Shown here in pieces: positions 1 to 9,068 of a stretch of 64,000 nucleotides of DNA. Source of the DNA: Jejuia sp047345485 (GTDB lineage Bacteria > Bacteroidota > Bacteroidia > Flavobacteriales > Flavobacteriaceae). Each line of letters starts with the position of its first letter. Position 1 is the stretch's first letter. The DNA lies in NCBI RefSeq assembly GCF_047345485.1, contig NZ_JBLFEN010000001.1, forward strand, positions 124,001-188,000. The letters run 5' to 3'. Made by a program: the position numbers and the translations under genes. Under the pieces are notes generated by a model that had not been told where the DNA came from, made no database searches, and saw nothing but the letters and a program-made list of their open reading frames with translations.

Positions 1-729
1 AATATGCGTTGGGTGTTATTTGCAGGAGAAGTTTTTGCAACAAAACAACTTCGTGCCTTAATGCAACTATGGGAACATGCAACCTTTAGCAATATATATG
101 GGCCAACAGAAACAAACCAATGTACTTATTATAATTTAACAGAACCACCAAAAGGAAACGACCCGATACCTATAGGATACACTTGGGCAAATACTGAGTA
201 TAAAATTTTAGATGAAGAAGATAAGAAGGTTAAAAAAGGCAATGAAGGACTTTTAGTTATAAGATCTGCCACTATGATGAAGGGGTATTGGAATAACCCA
301 GCTTTAACAGAAGCTTCACTTTATAAAGAAAAAATAGCCTCTGGTTATCATCACATATATTATAGAACAGGTGATTTGGTTAAGCTAAATGAAAAAAATG
401 AGCTACTGTTTTTAGGTAGAAAGGATAACCAAATAAAGTTTAGAGGTTTTAGAATAGAAATTGGAGAAATTGAAAATACGTTATTAAAACATAAAGATGT
501 AATAGAAGCTGCAGTTTTATTTGTAAGGTTTAAAGAGGAAAACCAACTTATAGGAATTGTTTTAGTGAAACATAAAAAAATTGCTATTGAAAATCTCATG
601 ACGCATTGCAAAAATAACTTACCAGCTTATGCTGTACCAAGTAGTATCCAAATATTAGATGATTTACCAAGAACTAGTTCGGGAAAAGTAGATAGAAAAA
701 AAATTGAACATACAATTAAAAATGCTTAG
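1..729 (+). CDS. Amino acid adenylation enzyme, 3' part only
   Basis: This is the C-terminal part of an ANL-superfamily adenylating enzyme that would activate an amino (or aryl) acid with ATP and load it onto a carrier protein. The reading frame is open from base 1, so the gene starts upstream; the ATG at base 4 is internal. Visible core motifs in order are FAGE, YGPTE (bases 97-111), YRTGD (361-375), the hinge GRKDNQIKFRG just after, and the A10 motif SSGKVDRKK with its catalytic lysine at 685-687. No condensation or carrier domain follows in the same chain, so it is stand-alone. The next gene, a free carrier protein, starts directly after the stop codon and is the likely acceptor. The part of the pocket that sets substrate choice is mostly outside the window, so I do not predict the substrate. 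DltA-like and stand-alone NRPS A-domain enzymes both fit. Confidence 0.9.
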   Translation, partial: NMRWVLFAGEVFATKQLRALMQLWEHATFSNIYGPTETNQCTYYNLTEPPKGNDPIPIGYTWANTEYKILDEEDKKVKKGNEGLLVIRSATMMKGYWNNPALTEASLYKEKIASGYHHIYYRTGDLVKLNEKNELLFLGRKDNQIKFRGFRIEIGEIENTLLKHKDVIEAAVLFVRFKEENQLIGIVLVKHKKIAIENLMTHCKNNLPAYAVPSSIQILDDLPRTSSGKVDRKKIEHTIKNA

Positions 730-966
730 ATGGAAGAAAAGATTATTTTGCACATAGAACAAGTATTAACTAATGAAGATATCGAAGATGGTTTAGAAAC
801 TACCGATGATCTTTTAGGTAGTGGTATATTAGATTCTATAGGTATGATGAAGCTTATCACTTTTATAGAAGAAAGTTTTGATATAAAAGTAGATCCAGAG
901 GATATGGTGATCGAAAATTTTATGACAGTAGAAAATGTAGTAGATTTTATTAAAACGAAAAAATAG
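730..966 (+). CDS. Free acyl/peptidyl carrier protein
   Basis: A 78-residue carrier protein of the phosphopantetheine-binding family (PF00550). The expected four-helix pattern is present. Ser36, in the context LDSIGMM, is the predicted attachment site for the 4'-phosphopantetheine arm. Its ATG follows the upstream stop codon with no gap, which implies translational coupling to the adenylation enzyme. The likely role is to hold the substrate activated by that enzyme and present it to the condensation domain of the synthetase 15 bp downstream. A fatty-acid ACP is unlikely, because the LDSIG motif and the setting are those of stand-alone biosynthetic carriers. A dedicated phosphopantetheinyl transferase is not seen in the window. 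Confidence 0.9.
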   Translation: MEEKIILHIEQVLTNEDIEDGLETTDDLLGSGILDSIGMMKLITFIEESFDIKVDPEDMVIENFMTVENVVDFIKTKK

Positions 967-981
967 ATTTGCTTATAAGCT

Positions 982-3900
982 ATGAAGCATTATAACAAAA
1001 TACCATTAACTCAAAATCAAGAATTACTATGGTTGGGGCAGGAACTAAATCCTGAGTCTCCTATGTATAATATGGTAATGCGTTATGATATTAAAGCAGA
1101 GGTATCTTATCCAAGCTTTAATTTAGCTTTTAGCAAGTTAGTTGCCACTAATGATGCTTTGCGTTCTACGTTTGAATTAGATAACGGTATTCCCACTCAA
1201 AAATTCTCAGAATTTATAAATGTTACTGTACCTCTAATAGATTTATCAGATGAAGATCATCCAGAAACAGCATATCAAAATTGGGAAAATAATAAAGTTA
1301 AAAATATTTTTGATTTAACTAAGTGTTTGTTTGATACCGCACTAATAAAAATATCTAACACACATTTTATTTGGTATATAAACCAGCATCATTTAATTAC
1401 TGATGGTTGGAGTACTACTATTATGTTTTCCCAAATGTCTAACCTTTATCAAAAAATCGTAACTAATAGTGATGTTGTTTTAAATCCGCCATCTTATAAA
1501 GATTTTATAACATATACTCAAGAATGTAAAAAGAGCGATACGTTTAAAGATATACAAAACCATTGGAAAGCTAAACAAGAAAAATTTCCAAGTGCTCCAA
1601 ATTTATATTACAAAAAAAATACCCTTTTAGATACTAAAGCAAAACGTCTACATATTAATTTGGGGAAAGCGCGTACTGATAAAATACACCAACTAGCAAC
1701 CATAAGAGGCATAAAAGGGTGGGGTTTAGATTTAACACTTTATAATATTTTTTTAACCACACTATTTGCATTTGCATATCGTGTTTCAGGACAACCACAT
1801 TTAGTTATAGGTTCGCCAACGCACAATAGATTGACTAAAAATTTTAAAAACACTTTAGGGTATTTTGTAGAAACGTTTCCAATGGAAAGTGAAATTTCTG
1901 AAGATGAAACATTTATGTCTCTAATAAAAAAAGTAGCTTTAGAGAGTAATAGCTTTTTAAAGCATGCAAAGGTTGGTACGTCTACAGCAGAACTTAATAG
2001 AGATTTTAATCTTTTTTTTAATTACATAAATACAGCTATTACCAGTTTTAATGAAACTCCCGTTTTTACAAAATGGGTACATCCAGGACATCATGATCCT
2101 AGGCATCATCTACGATTACATGTGCATGATTTTGATCATACAGGAAACATACAATTGTATTTCGATTTAAATACTAATGTTTTTGATGCTGAAAAGCAAC
2201 AAGAAGTTCCTCAGCATTTTTTAAAGATTCTAGATGCATTTATAGAAGATTACAATACTAAAATAGACCAGGTAGATCTTATTACAGAAGCTGAGGTAAT
2301 TAAAATTAAAACGTGGAATGCTACAAGCGTAAACTTTTTAAAAGGAGAAACACTGTTGTATAAGTTTACAAATCAAGTAAAACAATCTCCAGATAGTACG
2401 GCTCTAATATTTGAAAATGAAAAATTAACCTATAAAGAATTAGATGCAGCATCAAATCAAGTTGCAAATTTTTTGTTAGAAAAGGGTGTAAAATGTAATG
2501 ATATTATAGCTGTAAGTTTAGAGCGTTCTTTTGAAATGATGATTTATATCTACGGTATATTAAAAGCGGGTGCTGCATATTTACCTTTAGATACAGAAAT
2601 ACCAAAAGAAAGGTTACGTTTTATTTTGAATGATGCCAATGTTAAAGTTTTGTTTTATAATCACCAAATAGATGATACTGATTTAGAGATAACTGAAAGT
2701 TTTGATATTACTAAAATTGAAAGTGAAATTAAAGCACTTAGTAGTAATACACCACTTGTAAATATAAGTTCAAACGACTTAGCTTATGTAATTTATACCT
2801 CGGGTAGTACTGGGAAACCTAAAGGTGTAAAATGCCACCACGAAGGGATTTGTAATCGTCTAAATTGGATGAATTCTGATTTTACAATCCATAAAAAAGA
2901 TACTGTTTTACAAAAAACACCAATTACTTTTGATGTATCACTTTGGGAATTATTCTGGCCATTACAACAAGGCGCACAATTGGTAATAGAAGTACCAAAC
3001 GGACATAAAAACCCGGAACAACTTATAAGCACTATTAAGAAACATCAAATAACTTACATACATTTTGTACCATCTATGTTAAACGTTTTTCTTCAAACAG
3101 AAGGTGTTGAAACATGTACAAGTATTAATCAAATATTTTCTAGTGGAGAAGCACTATCTACAGCTACAGTAAAAAATGTATACAATAAATTAGATGTAGA
3201 ATTATATAATTTTTATGGGCCAACAGAGGCATCTGTTGAGGTTACAAGTTGGCATTGTGAAAAGGCAGATTTAGACAACGAAATCCCGATAGGTAAACCC
3301 GTAGCTAATACGCAACTTTATATTTTAGATAAATATTTAAACCAATTACCAATTGGTTTAGTAGGTGAACTCCATATAGCAGGAAAACAAGTAGCTAAGG
3401 GCTATTTAAATAGGGAGACTTTAACAAATGAGCGTTTTATAAAAGATATGTTTTCTGATGATAAAAATGCTAAAATGTACAAAACTGGCGATTTAGCTAG
3501 ATATAGAGCAGATGGTGCCATAGAATATTTAGGTAGAACTGATAACCAAATAAAATTAAGAGGCCTTAGAATTGAACTTGGAGAAATAGAAAAATGCATA
3601 GTAAATATAGAAGGGATTACGCAAGCTGTAGTTGCAGTTAATGAACACACTAACCTTTTAGCTTATTATACAGGAGAAGTTGTTGATGATTTTTTATTTA
3701 TTAGTGAGTTGGAACAAAAATTACCAGAATATATGATTCCAAGATTATATGTTCATTTAGATGACTTTGAATTCCTTTCTAGCGGAAAAGTGGATAGAAA
3801 AAAACTACCTAAGCCAAATTTACGTAAACATATACCTAAACAAGAACATAAAATTGCTCCTGAAACAGAAATTGAAGAAATAGTACATAATGTTTGGGTA

Positions 3901-4104
3901 TCCGTTTTAGAAATAGCACAAATAGGTGTAAACGAAAATTTTATAAGAATAGGGGGTAATTCATTAGATGGAATTTCTATAACCTCTCGTTTAAAGGCTC
4001 TTTTAGAGTTAGAAGTTTCAATTACAGATGTTTTTAATTATCCTACTATACGTAGTTATTCAAAACATATAGAAAATGTAATTACAGAATTATTGAATGA
4101 ATAG
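982..4104 (+). CDS. Non-ribosomal peptide synthetase module, C-A-T, predicted serine-activating
   Basis: A 1040-residue single-module synthetase. The condensation domain covers about residues 5-430, with an intact HHLITDG motif at 136-142. The adenylation domain covers about 455-935, with YTSGSTGKPKG at 605-615, YGPTE, YKTGD and a C-terminal SSGKVDRKK. The carrier domain covers about 955-1035, with phosphopantetheine Ser994 in GGNSL. There is no thioesterase, reductase or epimerase domain after it. I aligned the pocket by eye against remembered GrsA and EntF landmarks. The code reads D-V-W-H-F-S-F-V-E-K, against D-V-W-H-F-S-L-V-D-K for serine in EntF, so L-serine or a close analogue is the predicted substrate. 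The condensation domain presumably joins the acyl group on the upstream free carrier to this residue. Release of the product is not explained by the visible genes. The gene overlaps the next one by 8 bp. Confidence 0.93.
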   Translation: MKHYNKIPLTQNQELLWLGQELNPESPMYNMVMRYDIKAEVSYPSFNLAFSKLVATNDALRSTFELDNGIPTQKFSEFINVTVPLIDLSDEDHPETAYQNWENNKVKNIFDLTKCLFDTALIKISNTHFIWYINQHHLITDGWSTTIMFSQMSNLYQKIVTNSDVVLNPPSYKDFITYTQECKKSDTFKDIQNHWKAKQEKFPSAPNLYYKKNTLLDTKAKRLHINLGKARTDKIHQLATIRGIKGWGLDLTLYNIFLTTLFAFAYRVSGQPHLVIGSPTHNRLTKNFKNTLGYFVETFPMESEISEDETFMSLIKKVALESNSFLKHAKVGTSTAELNRDFNLFFNYINTAITSFNETPVFTKWVHPGHHDPRHHLRLHVHDFDHTGNIQLYFDLNTNVFDAEKQQEVPQHFLKILDAFIEDYNTKIDQVDLITEAEVIKIKTWNATSVNFLKGETLLYKFTNQVKQSPDSTALIFENEKLTYKELDAASNQVANFLLEKGVKCNDIIAVSLERSFEMMIYIYGILKAGAAYLPLDTEIPKERLRFILNDANVKVLFYNHQIDDTDLEITESFDITKIESEIKALSSNTPLVNISSNDLAYVIYTSGSTGKPKGVKCHHEGICNRLNWMNSDFTIHKKDTVLQKTPITFDVSLWELFWPLQQGAQLVIEVPNGHKNPEQLISTIKKHQITYIHFVPSMLNVFLQTEGVETCTSINQIFSSGEALSTATVKNVYNKLDVELYNFYGPTEASVEVTSWHCEKADLDNEIPIGKPVANTQLYILDKYLNQLPIGLVGELHIAGKQVAKGYLNRETLTNERFIKDMFSDDKNAKMYKTGDLARYRADGAIEYLGRTDNQIKLRGLRIELGEIEKCIVNIEGITQAVVAVNEHTNLLAYYTGEVVDDFLFISELEQKLPEYMIPRLYVHLDDFEFLSSGKVDRKKLPKPNLRKHIPKQEHKIAPETEIEEIVHNVWVSVLEIAQIGVNENFIRIGGNSLDGISITSRLKALLELEVSITDVFNYPTIRSYSKHIENVITELLNE

Positions 4105-4564
4105 TAATAGTAAAAAAGGCTTAAAGCCATTTGTTATTAAAATTATCGCTGTTGCGATGAGTTTTTGCTATTTATTAGGACCATCTCATCAAGAAGTTAA
4201 AACGTTTTTACACGCTGTAATCCATAATTTAGAAATGCCCGACAACATAATGGGGCATACATCAATATTAACGGAAACTACAATACATACCAATCACGAT
4301 ATTGTAAATGTGAAGCGTGCACATCATCACAGTTTAATTGATGCTATTTCTTCTGTAATAGAATCTTTTGATAATGAGAAGAATACCGAAACCCCAAGAG
4401 TGCCTATTAAAAAAATTGATAAGCATGTGAGATCCTACAAAGATTTCAAACAAAAAATACCATCTATAACTGTAATTATAGAACAAGAATTTGAAGTTGT
4501 TATTAAACAAACACAAAATGGATTTTTAAATTTTTTAGACCAACCTCCACAAGATTTTTCTTAA
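4097..4564 (+). CDS. Small histidine-rich membrane-anchored protein
   Basis: A 155-residue protein of no family I recognise. After a lysine-rich start there is one hydrophobic segment (about residues 11-29), probably an uncleaved signal anchor or signal peptide, so the rest should lie in the periplasm. Nine of its ten histidines fall between residues 31 and 78, including a triplet at 76-78 and the pair H64/H67, followed by a charged lysine-rich stretch and a beta-like hydrophobic segment near 123-136. The gene overlaps the synthetase by 8 bp and lies 70 bp before a TonB-dependent receptor, so it belongs to this unit. Small His-bearing exported proteins next to TonB receptors are often metal-handling partners; that role is inferred here from composition and position only. 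Confidence 0.7.
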   Translation: MNSNSKKGLKPFVIKIIAVAMSFCYLLGPSHQEVKTFLHAVIHNLEMPDNIMGHTSILTETTIHTNHDIVNVKRAHHHSLIDAISSVIESFDNEKNTETPRVPIKKIDKHVRSYKDFKQKIPSITVIIEQEFEVVIKQTQNGFLNFLDQPPQDFS

Positions 4565-4634
4565 TTAAATCGTGTATTACTTAAGTTAAAATACGATTGA
4601 GCTGTTATGCTTAATTGTCTAAAAAATATTAAAA

Positions 4635-6872
4635 ATGAAAAAATATATACTATCAATAGTAGTGTGTGTTTTAGGTATGTCTTATACCTATGCACACGAG
4701 CTAAACGGAACAGTATTTTCCGAAGAAAATGAAAAACCAATACAAGGTGTTGGCGTTTATAACAAAAGTACAGGCGCTTATACATATACTAATGTATCTG
4801 GCTATTTTGAAATTGATGATATATCGTTAGGAGACGTTATATCTTTTTATCAACTAGGTTATAAAAATTACGAGTTAACTATAGATGAGTCTAACTTAGA
4901 TGGTACCGTTAAGGTAATCATGGAAATATCATCTGCTTCATTAGATCAAGTATTAATTGTATCTAAAGTAAATGTGTTGAGTAATTTTGTTAACGTAGAT
5001 TTAAAAACCAATCCTGTAAAATCCTCGCAAGAAATTTTACGTAAAATCCCTGGTTTAATTATAGGGCAACATGCAGGTGGTGGTAAAGCAGAACAAATAT
5101 TTTTAAGAGGTTTTGATATAGATCACGGTACCGATATTGCCATAGATGTTGATGGAATGCCAGTAAACATGGTATCTCACGCACACGGGCAAGGGTACGC
5201 CGATATGCACTTTATTATACCAGAAACCATTGATAATTTAGATTTTGGAAAAGGATCTTACTATGCAGATAAAGGTAATTTTAATACTGCCGGATATGTT
5301 GATATTCGAACAAAAAATACGATAGATAAAAATCTTATTTCGGTAGAAGCAGGACAGTTTAATACAGTTCGCGCTTTAAGTATGCTAAAAATTTGGGATG
5401 GTGAAAATAGTAATGCTTACGTAGCAAGTGAAATGAATTTAACCGATGGTGTTTTTGAGTCTCCTCAAAACTTTAATCGTCTTAATATAATGGCTAAGTA
5501 TAACTATAATAATTATGACGATCAAGAGTTTAATTTGTCGCTTTCTCATTTTCAAAGTAAATGGGATGCCTCAGGGCAAATACCACAACGTGCTGTAGAT
5601 CAAGGTTTAATTAGTAGGTTTGGCGCTATTGATGATACAGAAGGCGGTAATACAAGTAGAACTAACATATGGATGAATCACATTAAGCACTTAGATGAGC
5701 ATTCTAGTATAACATCGTCAGCTTATGTTACACAATATGATTTTGAATTATTTTCGAATTTTACATTCTTTTTAGAAGATCCTGTAAATGCAGATCAAAT
5801 TCGTCAGTTCGAAGATAGAACTATCATAGGGGGAAAAAGTATATATGAGAAATCATTTCATTTAGACGATCACGATCAGCAATTAAAATATCGTGTTGGT
5901 ATTGGGTTTCGTTATGATGATGTTAACGATGTACAGTTATCTAGAACAAAAAACAGACAAGAGTTACTAGAGCGATTAGCATTTGGTAATGTAGATGAAT
6001 TGAATGCATTTTCTTTTGCAGATCTTAATTATAAGATTGATAAATGGACTATTAATCCTGGTTTAAGATTAGATTATTTTACATTTGATTATCAAGATTT
6101 ATTATCTGAAACATACGATAGTAAAAGTGAAAATAAAACATTATTAAGTCCAAAATTAAACTTCATATATTCTGCCTCACCAAATACACAATTGTTTTTA
6201 AAGACAGGTTTAGGGTATCACTCAAATGATACACGTGTTGTAACCGCCCAAAGTGGAGAGCAAATTTTACCAACAGCTTTTAGTACAGATATAGGAACTG
6301 TTTTAAAACCTAATGATAAGTTAGTGATTAATGCAGCATTATGGTCTTTATTTTTACAACAAGAATTTGTGTATGTTGGAGATGCAGCTATTGTAGAGCC
6401 TAGTGGAAAAACAGCGCGATACGGTGTAGATTTAGGATTGCGTTACCAAATTGCAGACTGGTTGTATTTTAATACTGATATTAACTATACTTATGCAAGA
6501 AGTACGGAAGAGCCAGACGGACAAGATTTTATACCGCTTGCACCAGATTTAACATCTGCTGGAGGGTTTACGGTTAATAATTTAGGCAATTTTTCAGGTG
6601 GTATTAGTTATAGATATATTAAGGATAGGCCAGCAAATGAGGATAACTCTATAGTAGCTGAAGGTTATTTTGTTACAGATTTTAATCTTAATTATAACCA
6701 CAAGAACTGGACGTTTGGTTTAATTGTAGAAAATTTACTAGATACCGAGTGGAACGAAACACAATTTGCTACAGAAAGTAGGTTATTTAATGAAGCAAAC
6801 CCTGTAGAAGAAATTCATTTTACACCAGGAGCACCTTTCTTTTTAAGAGGAAAAGTTTCAGTAAGATTTTAA
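4635..6872 (+). CDS. TonB-dependent outer-membrane receptor
   Basis: A 745-residue outer-membrane receptor. The signal peptide ends near residue 20 (YTYA-HE). A carboxypeptidase-regulatory-like domain follows at about 23-95, as is usual in Bacteroidota receptors. The plug is at about 110-230, with LRKIPGL and the histidine-bearing motif SHAHGQGYADMH at 181-192, and the rest is a 22-strand-type beta barrel ending in the aromatic FLRGKVSVRF. Length and order are normal for the family. No SusD partner follows, which argues against a polysaccharide system and for a siderophore, metal or small-ligand receptor. It lies directly behind the peptide synthetase and histidine-rich protein. A loose inverted repeat (4568-4578 with 4590-4598) sits in the 70-bp gap before it. 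The ligand cannot be read from sequence; import of the peptide product or its metal complex is an inference. Confidence 0.92.
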   Translation: MKKYILSIVVCVLGMSYTYAHELNGTVFSEENEKPIQGVGVYNKSTGAYTYTNVSGYFEIDDISLGDVISFYQLGYKNYELTIDESNLDGTVKVIMEISSASLDQVLIVSKVNVLSNFVNVDLKTNPVKSSQEILRKIPGLIIGQHAGGGKAEQIFLRGFDIDHGTDIAIDVDGMPVNMVSHAHGQGYADMHFIIPETIDNLDFGKGSYYADKGNFNTAGYVDIRTKNTIDKNLISVEAGQFNTVRALSMLKIWDGENSNAYVASEMNLTDGVFESPQNFNRLNIMAKYNYNNYDDQEFNLSLSHFQSKWDASGQIPQRAVDQGLISRFGAIDDTEGGNTSRTNIWMNHIKHLDEHSSITSSAYVTQYDFELFSNFTFFLEDPVNADQIRQFEDRTIIGGKSIYEKSFHLDDHDQQLKYRVGIGFRYDDVNDVQLSRTKNRQELLERLAFGNVDELNAFSFADLNYKIDKWTINPGLRLDYFTFDYQDLLSETYDSKSENKTLLSPKLNFIYSASPNTQLFLKTGLGYHSNDTRVVTAQSGEQILPTAFSTDIGTVLKPNDKLVINAALWSLFLQQEFVYVGDAAIVEPSGKTARYGVDLGLRYQIADWLYFNTDINYTYARSTEEPDGQDFIPLAPDLTSAGGFTVNNLGNFSGGISYRYIKDRPANEDNSIVAEGYFVTDFNLNYNHKNWTFGLIVENLLDTEWNETQFATESRLFNEANPVEEIHFTPGAPFFLRGKVSVRF

Positions 6873-6900
6873 ATTTCTTTAAATTATTAAAAAATAATAA

Positions 6901-6931
6901 AGGGACCTAGTTGCTAGAGGTCTCTTTTTTT
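6901..6931 (+). terminator. Intrinsic terminator after the receptor gene
   Basis: An 8-bp stem (6901-6908 with 6918-6925, one G-U pair) and a 9-nt loop are followed by a T run. It lies 28 bp after the receptor stop and touches the end of the convergent gene. Confidence 0.8.
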
Positions 6932-7964
6932 ATTTTATAATTTCTACTTCAAATAATTTATCCCAACGTTTTCCTGTTACAAAAATGGTTTTAGTCTCTG
7001 GGTTATATGCTATACCATTAAGTACATCTAATTTGTCGTGCTGTGTTACTTTATTTTTAAGCGGTGTAAAATCTATAACACCTTCAACAGCACCATTTTT
7101 AGGATTAATAATAGCTACACCATTACGTTGGTATCTATTAGTATAAATTTTGCCATTAATCCATTCCATTTCATTAATATCGGTAATTTTACCTTTATTG
7201 GTGTATACTTGTATGTTACTTTCCTCAATTAGTGTTTCTGGGTTTAGTAACCATATATTTTCACTACCATCGCTTTTATAAATATGTGTATCGTTATGTG
7301 TTAAGCCCCAGCCTTCAACGCTTTTTCCATAACTAAAACTGCTTTCTTTTTTAAACGTGTCAACATTATAAACAAAACCTGTTTTGGCTTTCCAGGTTAG
7401 TAAATAAATTTTATCATTTAATATCGTAATACCTTCAGCAAAATACGCATCAGCTAAATTGATGTTTTTTTCAATCTCACCCGTTTTATAATTAACCTGT
7501 CTAAGTTTAGATTCCTTGTATTGGCCAGTACTTTCGTAAAGTTTACCATTATAAAACTCTAAGCCTTGAGTATAACTTGTAATATCGTGCGGGTACTCAT
7601 TAATAATTTTGAATTTATAAATATTAGGCGACTTGTTATTTAATATAGTGATTGATGAGGTTGCTGTTTGCGTTTCTCCACCATTAAAATACACAATAGC
7701 TTCAATAGGGTGTTTACCTAATTTATGTTGCTTTAAGTTGGTTTTTTCAGAAATAGTTTTACCGTTAAGCTTGTATATTACAGAGTCTATACTATGATTC
7801 TTTTTGTTTTCTACGGAAAGTTTTAGTGATTCATCAATAGAGATATTGCCTTTTTTAGCGTTAGTAGTTATGCTAAAAAAGTTTTTCTTTTGATTAGAGT
7901 TTGAACCACAAGAAACAATAATTAACAATAAAGATATGAAAGTGAGTAGTTTATATATTTTCAT
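6930..7964 (-). CDS. Glutaminyl-peptide cyclotransferase, lipoprotein
   Basis: A 344-residue secreted enzyme of the glutamine cyclotransferase family (PF05096, plant-type beta-propeller fold), which turns N-terminal glutamine of peptides into pyroglutamate. The leader has a lipobox ending in Cys19 (LIIVSC), so it should be lipid-anchored. Residues about 30-105 form an extra beta-rich N-terminal region. The catalytic propeller is about 110-344, with PHDITSYTQGLEF, YFAEGIT, WGLTHND, INEMEWINGKIYTN and the C-terminal LNGIAYNPETKTIFVTGK. These match the family closely. It is convergent with the receptor gene and separated from it by a terminator. No partner genes are adjacent, so its substrate proteins are unknown. 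Confidence 0.9.
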   Translation of the reverse strand: MKIYKLLTFISLLLIIVSCGSNSNQKKNFFSITTNAKKGNISIDESLKLSVENKKNHSIDSVIYKLNGKTISEKTNLKQHKLGKHPIEAIVYFNGGETQTATSSITILNNKSPNIYKFKIINEYPHDITSYTQGLEFYNGKLYESTGQYKESKLRQVNYKTGEIEKNINLADAYFAEGITILNDKIYLLTWKAKTGFVYNVDTFKKESSFSYGKSVEGWGLTHNDTHIYKSDGSENIWLLNPETLIEESNIQVYTNKGKITDINEMEWINGKIYTNRYQRNGVAIINPKNGAVEGVIDFTPLKNKVTQHDKLDVLNGIAYNPETKTIFVTGKRWDKLFEVEIIK

Positions 7965-8019
7965 TAGTACGCTTATATTTTAGTCGAATATATTTATTAA
8001 AAATCGGTTTAAAAAATCA

Positions 8020-8049
8020 TTGTGAAAATTTTAAAAGATTGTATCTTTG
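8020..8049 (+). promoter_or_regulatory. Bacteroidota-type promoter of the SRP RNA
   Basis: TTG at 8020-8022, a 19-bp spacer and TATCTTTG at 8042-8049 match the TTG-N19-TAnnTTTG consensus. The RNA is expected to start about 5 bp downstream, exactly where its closing helix begins. Confidence 0.85.
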
Positions 8050-8053
8050 CCGC

Positions 8054-8147
8054 GGCAAGTCCTACACAACTAGCTCCTGTAGAATCCTCCAGGGCGGGAA
8101 CGCAGCAAAGGTATATGGTTGTAGCAGTGTGATGTAGGTAGCTTGCC
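8054..8147 (+). ncRNA. ffs: Signal recognition particle 4.5S RNA, bacterial small type
   Basis: A hairpin RNA of about 94 nt that pairs with Ffh to target membrane and secreted proteins. GGCAAG at the 5' end (8054-8059) pairs with CTTGCC at the 3' end (8142-8147), and CTACA near 8062 pairs with TGTAG near 8132. The apical part contains the conserved domain IV elements: a GGGAAC-type loop and GCAGCAAAGG at 8102-8111. A T run right after the closing helix acts as the terminator. The promoter 5 bp upstream confirms the strand. Structure and key bases are those of small bacterial SRP RNAs. Confidence 0.93.
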
Positions 8148-8219
8148 TTTTTTTGTACCCTAAATTTAAATTTTATATTCACTTCTCGATGTTGTAATTT
8201 GGCATTTTAAATCAAAAAT

Positions 8220-9023
8220 ATGTCTAAAGTAGTTTTAATTACTGGAGCATCTTCTGGAATTGGAAAATCTATTGGAGAATTTCTTCATCACAAAGGGTAT
8301 ACGGTATATGGCACCAGTAGAGACCCTAAAAATTACCCAGACAGTTTATTTGCATTACTTGCTTTAGATGTAAAAAATATAGCTACTATTAATGAAGCTG
8401 TAGGTAAAGTAATTGCTAATGAAGATAAGCTAGATGTACTTATAAATAACGCTGGCGCAGGCATTACAGGCCCTATTGAAGAAATTCCTGAAACAGAAAT
8501 TAAAGCAAATTTTGATATTAATTTTTTTGGTCCTATAAATGTTATAAAAGCTGTTTTGCCACAAATGCGTAAGCAAAATTCGGGTTTAATACTAAACATT
8601 ACATCTATAGCAGGCTATATGGGTTTGCCATATCGCGGTATTTATAGCGCTAGTAAAGGCGCCTTAGAACTACTTACCGAGGCGTTTAGAATGGAACTAA
8701 AACCTTTTAATATTAGTATGGCCAATATAGCTCCAGGGGATTTTGCTACTAACATTGCAGCAGGACGTTATCATGCGCCATTGTTAAAAGATTCGCCATA
8801 TAATGAGAGTTATGGGAAGTCGTTAAACTTAATGGATGCTCATGTTGATGCTGGTAGCGATCCCGAAATGATGGCTAAAGCTGTATATAAAATTATTACT
8901 ACAAATACACCAAAAATTCATTACAAAGTAGGGGAGTTTATGCAAAAATTCTCCATAGTATTAAAACGTATTTTACCAGATAAGGTTTATGAAAAATTAT
9001 TAATGCATCATTATAAGTTATAA
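8220..9023 (+). CDS. Short-chain dehydrogenase/reductase
   Basis: A 267-residue NAD(P)-dependent oxidoreductase of the classical SDR family. TGASSGIG (8-15) binds the cofactor, NNAG is at 76-79, and the catalytic residues are Ser129, Tyr142 and Lys146 (YSASK). The C-terminal extension, with a hydrophobic tail after residue 235, suggests a lipid or hydrophobic substrate and possible membrane contact. It starts 72 bp after the SRP RNA, and a small lipoprotein gene follows. The substrate cannot be told from sequence. Confidence 0.9.
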   Translation: MSKVVLITGASSGIGKSIGEFLHHKGYTVYGTSRDPKNYPDSLFALLALDVKNIATINEAVGKVIANEDKLDVLINNAGAGITGPIEEIPETEIKANFDINFFGPINVIKAVLPQMRKQNSGLILNITSIAGYMGLPYRGIYSASKGALELLTEAFRMELKPFNISMANIAPGDFATNIAAGRYHAPLLKDSPYNESYGKSLNLMDAHVDAGSDPEMMAKAVYKIITTNTPKIHYKVGEFMQKFSIVLKRILPDKVYEKLLMHHYKL

Positions 9024-9068
9024 GCTTTGGTATGCTATTTGTGTTCTGTTTGCACAAATGTAGCCAAT

